64,000 nt of DNA from JAWKOK01 sp963765875 (GTDB taxonomy: Bacteria > Chloroflexota > Anaerolineae > Caldilineales > Caldilineaceae), in NCBI GenBank assembly GCA_963765875.1, contig CAVXYK010000017.1, forward strand, positions 1-64,000, in the 5' to 3' direction. Position 1 is the first letter of the stretch. The number at the start of each line of letters is the position of its first letter. A model generated the notes under the pieces. The model had not been told where the DNA came from. It saw only the letters and a program-made list of their open reading frames with translations, and searched no databases. Below, one piece after another: positions 20,001 through 30,144 of the stretch. The position numbers and the translations under genes were made by a program.

Positions 20001-20165
20001 ATCTGCCCACAGCAGCGCCGTCAATCGCTCCCGACTGTGGGGCGTTTCAGGTTCACAGACCAGATAGGCCAGCAAGGCGGTGGCCTTGCTGGAGTGCAAC
20101 CGTATGACTCTGCCGGCTCTCGTCAGCGACGGTGGTCCAAACATACGAAAAGTTACGTTCGTCAT
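17004..20165 (-). CDS. SARP-like transcriptional regulator: wHTH-BTAD-STAND ATPase-TPR (third, divergent)
   Basis: A 1,053-aa regulator, only distantly related to the two copies upstream. It begins TFRMFGPPSLTRAGRVIRL (winged helix, with NLRQAIYSLRRSLSD as recognition region). BTAD covers about 95-250 (GTLLEGLALSDCPTFDEWLFLERERF, AELGVEPTAATAALRDEL). A low-complexity Thr/Val linker follows, then Walker A HGESGIGKSRT near residue 307 and LILFFDDIHWADATSLELLHY (Walker B). The C-terminal TPR array has regular motifs such as GEASALHNLAEIYRAL and ALAHYQQALDLQ. ATG 20165 is chosen over the open frame to 20258 because the domain starts there. It is transcribed away from the OsmC gene, from which it is separated by two GTGACGGT direct repeats. 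Confidence 0.9.
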   Translation of the reverse strand: MTNVTFRMFGPPSLTRAGRVIRLHSSKATALLAYLVCEPETPHSRERLTALLWADATQSSGRQNLRQAIYSLRRSLSDLAKSCLVTDRDTVTFHRHPYFFVDVQAFSRFTTQEPASYQSIDELLKAIALYRGTLLEGLALSDCPTFDEWLFLERERFGRQAIRLMQFAVDSLLAAGAVNDALPLGHRLLALDNLNEGAHQRLMQIYAAQGDGDAVARQYRICAEILMAELGVEPTAATAALRDELAATASVSTATTAVTTAVTTTVQPYVPPVSASSFFGCDNELAAMSATLREAIAGQVSLLFVHGESGIGKSRTVLEFIRRAAEERPLIWREGACYEAEYSAPYTMWADVVGTLNRPQWRDRLNSLPDVWRSQLARLAPGLAQAAEPPVDLSAPESQLRLMQGVVQCLIHLAQAAPLILFFDDIHWADATSLELLHYAARHCLTQPILIVAAFSPEIAVDNPSLQAFSSKTAPASVEVRSVTDADIAQFMAMWELPTSREIRWQLHQQCDGNRFMLVEMLRMLRDGNKTPLDLSVHASYDGTLPMPSSVQTLVKARLDGLGNAERRLLAATAVVGRPCGLALLQRVCGQQEMDLLDHVKHLVQRAFLYEMINETGGSLAFSHSFVRRVVYDEMSLFQRQTLHRRTAETMLALSEESMVPIADEDIAYHYEQASHPDASIYLCRAAEQAAALFALPHATALYERALANASLSNGSLGNDAVRRYRVLLAREALLDQQGRRAEQEKAIAALLVQAEAMGDPRCLAAALVRQAGHLNAVRQADRSIVVAEEALALYRQEDDSAGEAQALRELGFLYWSAGNNGIALDYGRSALQLHRKLGDISGEASALHNLAEIYRALQSPRQALAHYQQALDLQWAEQDHRRQGLTLYGMAHALRQQGDPDGALIRYDQALIQTQAAGDRLMKSRVHHALASLNTESGDLTCALENLQQAVTISEETGYAAGVAHSLFGLSYLYTLLDQPEAAREVLHDALVWFELMDDQEGTRLVSARLEQLETDPVRAGRPPEHFGWIRTHVTLPEGKVYCEFESPGRRK

Positions 20166-20215
20166 GGCATGTTTTCCAACGGCCGAAAGTGTGAATCGTG
20201 ATTCTTGGGAAATCC

Positions 20216-20246
20216 GTGACGGTTTCGTGACGGTACCGACTATTCT
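20216..20246 (+). promoter_or_regulatory. Two direct GTGACGGT repeats before the OsmC gene
   Basis: GTGACGGT occurs at 20216 and 20227, exactly 11 bp apart, followed by a -10-like TATTCT (20241-20246). Spacing to the -10 is 14 rather than 16 bp, and only two repeats are clear, so this is weaker than the other arrays. The position between the divergent SARP copy 3 and OsmC genes suits an operator serving both. Confidence 0.45.
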
Positions 20247-20300
20247 ATACCTATGCACAGCGGGTCACCAACCGTAGACCCATCAAAGGGAGGAAGAGGC

Positions 20301-20750
20301 ATGTCCGATCATTTGGTTACGGCACTGGCATCATCGCAGCTCTCCAATGTGGCAGGACGGGCGATCGTCACCGCCAGAGGACATCATTGGATTGTGGATT
20401 CACCGCCGCCTCTGGGCGGACCTAACGAGGAGATCAATCCCATCGACGTATTGTTGGGTGCTCTGGCGAGTTGCGGCACGTTCGTCTGCGAGACAGCGGC
20501 CCAGGAGCAAGGGATACCGTTGCATCAGATCGCCGTCTCTGTGGCCGGCGACTTTGATCCACGCGGCGTCTGCGGCGATCCGGTTGACCCCAGCATACAA
20601 GCGCTGCGAATCCGTCTGACAGTGTCCGGGCCCAGCAAGGCAGAAGCAGAGATACTGGCTGCGGAATTTGCGAAGCGTTGCCCAGTCTATGGCACGTTGG
20701 CCAAAGCAACACCCATCACCATGGATGTTGTGGTCGACCCAACGAGCTAA
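20301..20750 (+). CDS. OsmC/Ohr family protein
   Basis: A 149-aa OsmC-fold protein; family members reduce organic hydroperoxides through two redox cysteines. Seen here: NPIDVLLGALASCGTFVCETAAQEQGI (peroxidatic Cys in the ASC segment) and AEFAKRCPVYGTLAKATPI (second Cys in RCPVY). The start ATG 20301 has GGGAGGAAGAGG just upstream and is preferred to ATG 20253. It is probably co-transcribed with the DUF1059 gene 70 bases downstream. Confidence 0.88.
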   Translation: MSDHLVTALASSQLSNVAGRAIVTARGHHWIVDSPPPLGGPNEEINPIDVLLGALASCGTFVCETAAQEQGIPLHQIAVSVAGDFDPRGVCGDPVDPSIQALRIRLTVSGPSKAEAEILAAEFAKRCPVYGTLAKATPITMDVVVDPTS

Positions 20751-20820
20751 GACATCAAATACTGTCAGAGGCGCCTGATAACCAGCGCCCAATGGAGAGT
20801 GCCTTAAAAGGAGGTTCAAC

Positions 20821-21000
20821 ATGACGAAGGTTGTACGTTGTAGAGATGTCGGATTCGACTGTGATGGCGTAGTCAAGGCAGAGAGCGAAGAAGAGGTGTG
20901 GGCTCAGGTCGCTGCCCATGCCAAAGATGTCCACAATCTGGAAACCGTGACGCCGGACGTTGTCGAGAAGGTGCGGTCGGTCATGTATGAAGAGGAATAG
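20821..21000 (+). CDS. DUF1059 family small protein (59 aa)
   Basis: ATG 20821 follows an excellent AAAAGGAGG. The protein reads MTKVVRCRDVGFDCDGVV, then EEEVWAQVAAHAKDVHNLE and ends VRSVMYEEE. The paired CRD..GFDC motif and the His-containing helix match DUF1059 small proteins, often found beside OsmC or stress genes. Function is unknown; the Cys/His pattern might bind metal. Confidence 0.8.
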   Translation: MTKVVRCRDVGFDCDGVVKAESEEEVWAQVAAHAKDVHNLETVTPDVVEKVRSVMYEEE

Positions 21001-21121
21001 GCGTCGACTGAGGTCCCCTTCCGAGTGGACCGCAGCACGCGACAACACGCAGACGTCAGTGGCGTCTGCCGGAGCATGGCTTTTACTACGCAAACTAGAT
21101 GGGAGGAGCGAGTCGGGAATC

Positions 21122-21162
21122 AACATGAGCGTGTTGGCGCAGTGCGCCAACACGCTCATGTT
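21122..21162. terminator. 41-bp near-perfect palindrome between convergent genes
   Basis: AACATGAGCGTGTTGGCGCA (21122-21141), one central base, then the exact inverse to 21162. It lies immediately before the stop of the minus-strand nuclease-like gene at 21165 and after the DUF1059 gene. It is a likely bidirectional terminator, though the T-tract is poor. Confidence 0.5.
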
Positions 21163-21164
21163 AT

Positions 21165-21713
21165 CTATGCACCAGTGTCTACGCCGCCGAAATCTGTCGG
21201 TTGGAACTGGTCACTGTTTAGAATCTGCACCAAACCTTCACCGGTCAGACCGAGCGCAAAAAGGCCCTGACGGTACGCATACCGATCTGCATCCGCTGCG
21301 AATTCCAAGCCGGCAATGGCCCCGTAGATGCGCCGGCCGGCAAAGCGCGTAAAGTAGGCGGGGATCTCGGAGAGGTCCTGCAGGAAGTCGTTGACGTCCT
21401 CGACATTGACCAGGCTCTTGACTTCAATCACCACCGAGTCGACTTCGTTCTCCAGCACAATGTCCAATTCCATGGTTCGGCCGTTGATACGACTCTTTTG
21501 GCGCTGGTATGAGCTATGGATGTCGATGCCACGGTCGCGGAAAAGCTGGAGCGCCGCCGGGGCGACTAGCGCCTCCAACAGGCGACCCCACTGAATGCCG
21601 AACATTCCTTCCAGCCGGCGCAACTTTTGATCCGTCTCCTGGAATCGAGCGTCCGTCGCCTTGAAAAGCTTCCAGACCTCGTCGATTGCTTCCTGTGTGG
21701 TTTGTTCACTCAT
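21165..21713 (-). CDS. PD-(D/E)XK nuclease-superfamily protein (DUF3782-like)
   Basis: A 182-aa protein with an N-terminal helical or coiled-coil segment (EVWKLFKATDARFQETDQKLRRLEGMFG, about residues 12-40). It is followed by a restriction-endonuclease-like core: GRTMELDIVLENEVDSVVIEVKSLVNVEDVNDFL, where ELD..(x)n..EVK fits the D-(D/E)xK site. Proteins of this kind are common in Chloroflexota and cyanobacteria with unknown targets. ATG 21713 has AAGGAGAG at good spacing; the upstream frame to 21749 is not needed. Confidence 0.7.
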   Translation of the reverse strand: MSEQTTQEAIDEVWKLFKATDARFQETDQKLRRLEGMFGIQWGRLLEALVAPAALQLFRDRGIDIHSSYQRQKSRINGRTMELDIVLENEVDSVVIEVKSLVNVEDVNDFLQDLSEIPAYFTRFAGRRIYGAIAGLEFAADADRYAYRQGLFALGLTGEGLVQILNSDQFQPTDFGGVDTGA

Positions 21714-21865
21714 TTTTCTCTCCTTGCGAATCGAGGGATAATCCGACAAGTCGAGTATAGCACATCCGTTTCAGCGGTTCAATCGTCTTGATGAGGGTGC
21801 ATATCACGCTGCCCCAAACCTAAAATGCACCTATTTGACGACGCAGACAGAATCTGGAGCTTTGT

Positions 21866-22888
21866 TCAGTCGTAGGCGACGATAACCGGTTGCCCACCCA
21901 GAGCCGCCGATTCATCAATGGCAAAGCAGACGGCCATCGAGCGATAGCTGTCGTAGATTGAGGCGTGGGACTCCACATCGTCGTCCAGGCACTGGATGAA
22001 ATGGGCGATCTCGGCTTTGAAGGGATGGTGGGTCACGTCGCCGCTGTTGGGCGTGATGGTGGGAATCGTGATGTAGTCGGTCGCACCCGGATAGGTGCTC
22101 GATGAGTAGATCTGATTGTCCTGGATCGTGCCGTTGGTTCCGAAGAGACGGCTGTGGAAACCGTACGGGCTGTCCCCTTCGGTGATGGCAGAGAGCTTGC
22201 CGACGGCGCCATTGGCAAACTTGACCACGGACACCGCCACCGGCGGATAGTCGTAGGCCAGGTTGAGCTTAGGATCCCCCACAAAGGCCGACACCTCGAC
22301 GATCTCACCGCCCAGATAACGCAGCATATCCACAGCGTGGCAGCCGCCGGAGACAAAGGCGCTGCCGACTACCGCTTTCTGCGCATACGGAGAATCAGGA
22401 TCAGTCCTCTTTGCTGGGTTCCAATAGTCGGCCTCGCCATAGATCAGTTCGCCGAGCAAGCCGTCATCGATCAGTCGGCGCAGCGTCTCAAACTGGGGAT
22501 TCCAGCGCAGGACAAAGCTGGTCACCGTTTTGACATCGGCCCTGGCCACGGCATCGCGGATGCGAAGCGTCTCCTGCATGGAGAGCCCCACCGGCTTCTC
22601 GATGACAATGTGGCGACCGGCCTCTGCCACGCGCACGCAGTGGTCAGCGCGTACGTCGGGATGGGTGCAGGAGGCAACGATCTGGATGCGATCGTCAGCC
22701 AGTAGTTGGTCGAGGGTCACATATTCGACACCTTCCACGCCGTGAGCCTGCATCAGCATTGTCGCTTTGCCCGGCGTGCGATTGTAGATACCGACGATCT
22801 CGGAAGACGGGTGGTCCCGAAATGCCTTAACATATTCGCCGGCCACCCACCCGGCCCCGATCAGCCCAACGCCGTATTTGCCGCTCAT
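21866..22888 (-). CDS. Gfo/Idh/MocA family NAD(P)-dependent oxidoreductase
   Basis: A 340-aa protein with an N-terminal Rossmann motif VGLIGAGWVAGEYVKAF (about residues 6-22), then VASCTHPDVRADHCVRVAEAGRHIVIEKPVGLSM, where the EKP lysine is the family catalytic or cofactor residue. The C-terminal domain includes GSAFVSGGCHAVDMLRYLGGEI with its conserved GxHxxD-type motif. Substrates in the family are sugars, inositols and their derivatives; this one is not determined. ATG 22888 follows GGAGG. It is a monocistronic minus-strand gene. Confidence 0.9.
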   Translation of the reverse strand: MSGKYGVGLIGAGWVAGEYVKAFRDHPSSEIVGIYNRTPGKATMLMQAHGVEGVEYVTLDQLLADDRIQIVASCTHPDVRADHCVRVAEAGRHIVIEKPVGLSMQETLRIRDAVARADVKTVTSFVLRWNPQFETLRRLIDDGLLGELIYGEADYWNPAKRTDPDSPYAQKAVVGSAFVSGGCHAVDMLRYLGGEIVEVSAFVGDPKLNLAYDYPPVAVSVVKFANGAVGKLSAITEGDSPYGFHSRLFGTNGTIQDNQIYSSSTYPGATDYITIPTITPNSGDVTHHPFKAEIAHFIQCLDDDVESHASIYDSYRSMAVCFAIDESAALGGQPVIVAYD

Positions 22889-22932
22889 TAAATCATCCTC
22901 CAATAGGCTGGTCCACGAAAGTGCGTCCCCTA

Positions 22933-23074
22933 GCAGTCTGTCGGAGAGACACGAAATGGAACGCGGATTGGGCGGATATGGCGGAAAAAGACCGGATTAT
23001 TCCTGTATTTATCCGCGAATATCAGCCAGATCCGCATGATCAGCGTTCTATTCTGCTTCTCTCCGACAAGCTGC
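22933..23074. repeat. Foldback element of CGGAT words
   Basis: Outer 32-bp arms (22933-22964 and 23043-23074) pair with few mismatches, sharing TGTCGGAGAGA and GAACGC. The interior repeats GCGGATTGGGCGGATATGGC with a weak inverse (ATCCGCG..CAGATCCGC). The same GAACGCGGAT words recur at 37646-37725 and 42618-42655. Confidence 0.6.
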
Positions 23075-23142
23075 AAGTGACAGGCACTGGCCAGAAAATA
23101 TCGGCTCGGGCAGAGCTGGTTTGGCCAGTGCCTGTCACTTGC
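23073..23142. repeat. Perfect 21-bp inverted repeat
   Basis: Positions 23073-23093 (GCAAGTGACAGGCACTGG then CCA) are exactly inverted at 23122-23142 with a 28-nt loop. It starts where the preceding foldback ends and lies just past the stop of the ABC-F gene on the minus strand. It may be a mobile-type palindrome or transcription end signal. Confidence 0.6.
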
Positions 23143-23182
23143 GTCGGGACATCTTCGTGGATCCAAATGTCGTCGAAATCGC

Positions 23183-25204
23183 CTAGCCCTCCGCCATCTG
23201 CGCCCACTCATCCATTGCGGTCTCCAGCGATACATGAGTCTCGGTGTAGCGGTTGTTGAGACGTTGCAAGCGCTCTAGATCCTGGGCCTGGCCGGCCTCG
23301 GCCATGGCATGTTCGATTTTCGCCAATTCGCCTTCCAGGGCGTGGACCTGATCCTCCATCTTGGCCAACGCTTGGGCTTGCTTTCGCGCCTGGTTCTGGC
23401 GCGCGCGTTCGGTGCGCTGATCCGTGCCATTTGCAATGCGTTCCTTAGCCCCGGTGGCCTTCCTCTGCTCAACAGCCTCGCCACGGGCGGCCAGGAATTC
23501 CCCGTAGGTGCCTTCAAAAACCGCCATCGCGCCATCGCGCAACTCCCAGATCTGGGAAGCCAGCCGATCGACCAGGTAGCGATCATGGGAGACAAGCAGG
23601 ATGGTGCCGGCGAAGCGTTCGAGCACTTCCTGGAGCACCTCCTGGGCTGGGATATCCAGGTGATTGGTCGGCTCATCCAAGAGCAGGAAGTTTGCTCCGT
23701 CCAGACTGAGGATGGCCAGGGCCAGACGGGCGCGCTCGCCGCCACTCAGCGTGCTGATCGGGTTGAAGACATCGTCGCCGCGGAAGAGGTACTGGGCGAG
23801 GAAGCTGCGCGCCTCGCCGATGAGCATATGCTTATGCTCGATCAACTCGTCGAGAACCGTGTTCTCCGGGTTGAGCTTGTCATGAGCCTGGGCGAAGTAC
23901 CCCACGTGCAGGCTGGCCCCAAAGTGAATCTCCCCCTCCAACGGCTTGAGCTGTCCCATGAGCGTACGCAAGAAGGTCGTCTTTCCTGTGCCATTGGGGC
24001 CGATCATGGCCGCGCACTCGCGCCGGTGCAGTAGCATCGGGTCGGTGGAGAAGAGCGGCGCGCCGGGATAGCCGATGCTCAGCTCGCTGGAACGCAGCAC
24101 GATGTTGCCGCTGCGCGTGTCGGTCTCCAGACGCAGCCCCAGTTGGGGCGGGCGCTGGACAGGGCTTTGCAGGCCCTTGATATGAGATTCGACATCGGCC
24201 ACGTTCCACTTGGTCGAAGAGATATCGATCTCGGCCATCACACGCGACCAGGTCTTGGTGTTGAGCGCCTGGAGGCCGCCGGCTTCAACGACCTTGACCT
24301 CCCGGATGAGGCGTTTGAGCCGACCCTTGGCCATGTTGGTCGTGCTGTCTCGGGCGATGTTGCGCTTGACGTAGTCCAGCTCGCGCAGGAACTTGTCCTT
24401 GATGGTGTCGAACTCGCCCTCGCGCAGCGCCCAGCGCTCCTGCCGCTGATTGAGATAGGCCGTGTAGTTGCCCCGGTACTCCTCGACACCGCCGCGACTC
24501 ATCTCCCAAATGTTATTGACGACGCGGTCCAGGAAATAGCGATCGTGGCTGACGATGAGCAGCGCGCCTTCCCACGTCTTCAGCGTGCTCTCAAGCCACT
24601 CAATGGCCTGGACATCGAGGTGGTTTGTGGGCTCATCGAGAATCAAGAGGTCCGGCTGCTCTAGCAGAAGCCGGGCCAGCAGAGCCCGCGTCTTCTGGCC
24701 GCCGCTCAGATGGCTGAGCGGCGTCTCCCACTCGTCGCGGCCAAAGCCCAGCCCCTGCAGCACCTGGCTGATACGGACCTCATAATCGTAGCCGCCGGCC
24801 TGTTCGAAGGCTTCCAACGCCTTGCTATATTCGCCCATCAGCGAATCTGCGTTTTCACCCTTGTCGGCTGCCATGCGATGCTCAAGGTCGCGCATAAGCG
24901 CCTCCTGCTCCTTGAGCGCGGCAAAGACTGTGAGCATCTCGTCTATGATCGTGTTATCTCGACCGACAAAGGCCTCCATGGCCTCCTGGCGCAGATAGCC
25001 GACGCGGACGTCTTTTGCGATGTAGATATCGCCGGCTGACGGCACATCCAGCCCAGCCAGGATGCGCAGCAACGTCGTCTTGCCCACGCCATTGGCCCCG
25101 ACCAGACCTACTTTCCCGCCATTGGGAATCGTGCATGAAACACCCAGGAAGACATCAAAATCTCCGTAGGCCTGGCTCAATCCTTGAAGTGTTAGAATCG
25201 ACAT
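23183..25204 (-). CDS. ABC-F family ATPase (ribosome-associated)
   Basis: A 673-aa soluble protein with two ABC ATPase domains and no membrane segment. First domain: Walker A GANGVGKTT (about residues 36-44), signature LSGGQKTRALLARLLLEQPDLLILDEPTNHLD. Second: Walker A GPNGTGKTTFLR, signature LSGGERARLALAILSL, LLLDEPTNHLDIP. The linker between the domains (about 245-330) is charged and helical, as in translation factors of the EttA/Uup/Vga group. A C-terminal coiled coil (MEDQVHALEGELAKIEHAMAEAGQAQDLERLQRL) resembles Uup. The likely role is rescue or regulation of the ribosomal E site. No clear Shine-Dalgarno is seen at ATG 25204. Confidence 0.9.
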   Translation of the reverse strand: MSILTLQGLSQAYGDFDVFLGVSCTIPNGGKVGLVGANGVGKTTLLRILAGLDVPSAGDIYIAKDVRVGYLRQEAMEAFVGRDNTIIDEMLTVFAALKEQEALMRDLEHRMAADKGENADSLMGEYSKALEAFEQAGGYDYEVRISQVLQGLGFGRDEWETPLSHLSGGQKTRALLARLLLEQPDLLILDEPTNHLDVQAIEWLESTLKTWEGALLIVSHDRYFLDRVVNNIWEMSRGGVEEYRGNYTAYLNQRQERWALREGEFDTIKDKFLRELDYVKRNIARDSTTNMAKGRLKRLIREVKVVEAGGLQALNTKTWSRVMAEIDISSTKWNVADVESHIKGLQSPVQRPPQLGLRLETDTRSGNIVLRSSELSIGYPGAPLFSTDPMLLHRRECAAMIGPNGTGKTTFLRTLMGQLKPLEGEIHFGASLHVGYFAQAHDKLNPENTVLDELIEHKHMLIGEARSFLAQYLFRGDDVFNPISTLSGGERARLALAILSLDGANFLLLDEPTNHLDIPAQEVLQEVLERFAGTILLVSHDRYLVDRLASQIWELRDGAMAVFEGTYGEFLAARGEAVEQRKATGAKERIANGTDQRTERARQNQARKQAQALAKMEDQVHALEGELAKIEHAMAEAGQAQDLERLQRLNNRYTETHVSLETAMDEWAQMAEG

Positions 25205-25224
25205 ACGAATTTCCGGCTAATAGT

Positions 25225-25690
25225 GGAGGCGATTTTCGCCACAGATTCCCACGGATGGAATCAGGATGATCACAGAGGCTTAATAAGTCGCTTCTGGACA
25301 CGAGTTTACACAAATTCAGTAAATCCACTGCAAAAAGCCTTTTTCGCCACAGATTTACACTGATAAAAAAAGGATGAAACACAGATGGTACCGGGATTAC
25401 GCTGGACACCTGGTAAACATCCGTGAAAATCAGCTCCATATCTGTGGCTATCTGTTGCAAATTCCCGTTCTTGCAGTAGCGTCTTCAGTGCTTCACGAAC
25501 TGTGGCATCGTCCAGAAAAAATCCGCGAAATCTGTGTCAATTCATGTCTGAACCCTTTTTGCAGTGGAGTCATCCGTGTCTCATCTTCGAAAATCTGTGG
25601 CAAATTCCTCGCTTCACAAGCTACAATCAACAATGAATCTGCAAAAATCCTATCACAGTTTCGCGGATACATCACATGAGCGCTTTGGGT
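25225..25690. repeat. Tandem foldback repeats of CACAGAT/ATCCGTG words
   Basis: The 627-base gap 25205-25831 between divergent genes consists largely of degenerate words: GCCACAGATT, CACGGATGG, ATCCGTGAAAAT, ATCTGTGGC, arranged as at least two foldbacks (left arms near 25230 and 25350, right arms near 25430 and 25600). No open frame here looks genuine. The same words recur at 30145-30200 and 57730-57858. Confidence 0.6.
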
Positions 25691-25831
25691 CATATGTCTA
25701 TCACATCCGCTTCGATTTTTATCTATGAAACTTTGCCGACATAATAGACGTTGTGTCGACGGAACCGGCGAGCAGAAGTATCTTCCCGCCGGCGAATGTG
25801 CATTGGTTCTGGAAATGGACTCTGTCTGAGC

Positions 25832-27862
25832 ATGGCGAACAATCGATCTGACGATAGCCGATTGCCTCATTGGCTGGCCTGGTTGGCCGGCGCCGTGACC
25901 CTGTTGGCCGCATCTATGATGCTGCTGGCGGTGGTTCTCGGCGTACGCGCAGGCCAACAACAACTTGAAATCCAGACCCGTCAGCAGGTCGGCATTCATC
26001 TGCAGCGCGCCATTGATCTTCGGTCGGAGGGCAACCTTCAAGGATCGCTGGCTGAATATCAGCAAGTATTGGTGATGGATCCGAGCAATACCGGTGCGAT
26101 CCAAGGCATTGAAAACCTGCTGAAGCTTGCATCTTCCGGCCAGTCAACAATCATCCAGCCGGGGAATTCAGCACAGGCAGCCGTCGAACCGGGCATCCAG
26201 CCGATGGCTGTGGCCGAAAGTCCGCTGGACCAACCGGCCCCGGCTATACCTTCACCCCCGGCTCCAGAGTCCACACCGAACCCGACGCCCACCGCCAGAC
26301 CGACCACGGTGAATCCGGCCGTTGCGCTCTGGGAAGATGCCCAGGAACTCTACGCGGATGGCGATTGGCAGGACGCAGTTGACATCTTGACCCAGCTTGA
26401 GTCCGTCGACAGTGGATATGGCGGTCAGCGGGCTGAGGACATGCTCTTTAACAGTTATGTCAACCTTGCGGCAGAGAGCGATCGCAAAGGACGGCTCCAG
26501 GAAGCGTTGGAGTATGTCGACAAAGCACTCGCGGTCCAACCAGATTCATTGCCCCTGCGCAAAGCCCGCACAATGGCCGCGACCTATCTGGACATGCTCT
26601 CATATCTGGGCGAAGACTGGGCAGAGGCCATCAAATTACTGGAAGAACTCTATGCCCAAGACGTCGGCTATCGTGATATCGAAAAACGACTTCAGAACGC
26701 CTACGCCTCCTACGGGGACGCCCTGGCAGATGAGAACGACTGGTGTCAGGCACTTGATCAATATTTGGCAGCTATCGAATTGGATGTGACGCCGGGAATC
26801 TTCGAGAAACGCAACGAAGCCCGTCGGCTCTGCCCGCTAAGCGGCGCGGTTGCCGCTACCGCACCGACCCGTCCGGTGCGCACAGCGCCGACGGTCACGC
26901 CTACGCCGCGCGTGGGCCCCGCCGGCACAGCATCACCCACGCCAAAGCCGACATCGGTCGCCACTGCGGCAAGTACTTCCGCCGCCAGCACACCCGCCGT
27001 AGCAGCCACGCCAACCGATGAACCTGCCTCTGTTGTCGTCTCCGGCTCACCACCCGGCGGCAGGATTCTCTACGCTGCCAGAGGCATCAACGATGGACGC
27101 AGCCGGATATTCGCCCTTCGTGTCGGCAGCAATCAGTCGCCCGTCGTTCTGGTGGAAGATGGTGAGCAGCCGGCCCTGCGTGCAGACGGCGAACGCATTG
27201 TCTACTACAACACACGCGACGACATGGCAGGCCTCACATCCTACGATCCGGGATCGGGCCTCACATTGCGCTTTACATCCTTCGCCGAGGATTCTCGACC
27301 ATCATGGAGCCCTGACGGCAATCAGATCGTCTTCGCCAGCAATCGTGAAGGCGACCGACGGTGGCGCATCTATGCAGCCTGGTCCGAGACAGATGGCGCC
27401 ATCACGAATCTTGCATTCGGCGACTCGGCCGCATGGCATCCCACGTCGAATCAGATTGTCTTTCACGGGTGTGACGACAGTGGAAATGGGTGCGGCCTCT
27501 GGCGCGTTAACAACGGAGGCGGAGACCGGGGCACACTCACGTCCCAGCCCAGCGACATCATCCCCACCTGGACGCCTGACGGGCGGACCGTCGTCTTCAC
27601 CAGCAATGGTCGTCACGGCAACTACGAGGTCTACACCCTCAACACGGCGACCGGATCCGTGACTCGCTTGACTGACCACCCTGCCAACGACGGCGTTTCG
27701 GCCGTCAGCCCGGACGGTACGTGGGTGGCTTTCTTGAGCGACCGCAGTGGTCGTTGGCAGATCTGGGGCGTCCCCATCGCCGGCGGTGAAGCAGAGGTGC
27801 TGGGCGAGATAGAAGGTCAGATCGGCAACTGGCTTGAGCAGCAGATTCAGTGGGTGAATTGA
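25832..27862 (+). CDS. Membrane-anchored TPR and PD40 beta-propeller protein
   Basis: A 676-aa protein. N-terminal transmembrane helix at about residues 14-37 (WLAGAVTLLAASMMLLAVVL). A short TPR pair follows (LQRAIDLRSEGNLQGSLAEYQQVLVMDPSN), a Pro/Thr spacer, more TPR helices (ALEYVDKALAVQPDSLPLRKA), a second long Thr/Ala/Pro linker, and then five or so PD40 (WD40-like) blades. Blade motifs include SRPSWSPDGNQIVFASNREG, IIPTWTPDGRTVVFTSNGRH and SAVSPDGTWVAFLSDRSG. The propeller is TolB-like and probably extracytoplasmic, binding a partner protein. Start ATG 25832 puts a short polar tail before the helix; upstream ATGs at 25751 and 25796 are possible. It ends at a strong shared terminator. Confidence 0.8.
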   Translation: MANNRSDDSRLPHWLAWLAGAVTLLAASMMLLAVVLGVRAGQQQLEIQTRQQVGIHLQRAIDLRSEGNLQGSLAEYQQVLVMDPSNTGAIQGIENLLKLASSGQSTIIQPGNSAQAAVEPGIQPMAVAESPLDQPAPAIPSPPAPESTPNPTPTARPTTVNPAVALWEDAQELYADGDWQDAVDILTQLESVDSGYGGQRAEDMLFNSYVNLAAESDRKGRLQEALEYVDKALAVQPDSLPLRKARTMAATYLDMLSYLGEDWAEAIKLLEELYAQDVGYRDIEKRLQNAYASYGDALADENDWCQALDQYLAAIELDVTPGIFEKRNEARRLCPLSGAVAATAPTRPVRTAPTVTPTPRVGPAGTASPTPKPTSVATAASTSAASTPAVAATPTDEPASVVVSGSPPGGRILYAARGINDGRSRIFALRVGSNQSPVVLVEDGEQPALRADGERIVYYNTRDDMAGLTSYDPGSGLTLRFTSFAEDSRPSWSPDGNQIVFASNREGDRRWRIYAAWSETDGAITNLAFGDSAAWHPTSNQIVFHGCDDSGNGCGLWRVNNGGGDRGTLTSQPSDIIPTWTPDGRTVVFTSNGRHGNYEVYTLNTATGSVTRLTDHPANDGVSAVSPDGTWVAFLSDRSGRWQIWGVPIAGGEAEVLGEIEGQIGNWLEQQIQWVN

Positions 27863-27882
27863 GCCGGCTTCGCTTTAAGGTA

Positions 27883-27933
27883 CCCATCAAAAAAGGTCCG
27901 GCATCGCAATGATGCCGGACCTTTTTTGATGGG
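27883..27933. terminator. Bidirectional intrinsic terminator
   Basis: A perfect 23-bp stem (27883-27905 with 27911-27933) and a 5-nt loop. The GC-rich core GGTCCGGCATC is flanked by A6 on one side and T6 on the other, so it reads as a Rho-independent terminator in both directions, serving the TPR/PD40 gene and the convergent acs gene. Confidence 0.9.
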
Positions 27934-27947
27934 CGTACTATAGTCCC

Positions 27948-29861
<1,914 letters not shown>

Positions 29862-30144
29862 ATGCAGTTTCTCCTTGTTGAACGATTCGATGATTCTGGT
29901 GGGCAAGTAATACACGTACCATGTCTAGATAGCAACCGTTTTCCGAACCCGGTGCGATTGACACGCGAACCGTCGGTTTGTAGAATGGTCTACAGCGTGT
30001 CTTCCCTGTTCGCAATCAGATACGAGATATATACTGTGGGCACAGAAAACGATAGGCGATGCCTATCCGTTTGAGCAGGCCCACATTATAGATCAGGGGA
30101 CTCAAAGAGAAAAATCGTTGTTTCCATCGGGGAGTCGGCTGCGG

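Noticed and set aside
5227..21000. Classical antibiotic biosynthesis cluster
   Set aside because: SARP and ABM proteins suggest it, but there is no synthase, cyclase, carrier protein or dedicated precursor enzyme.
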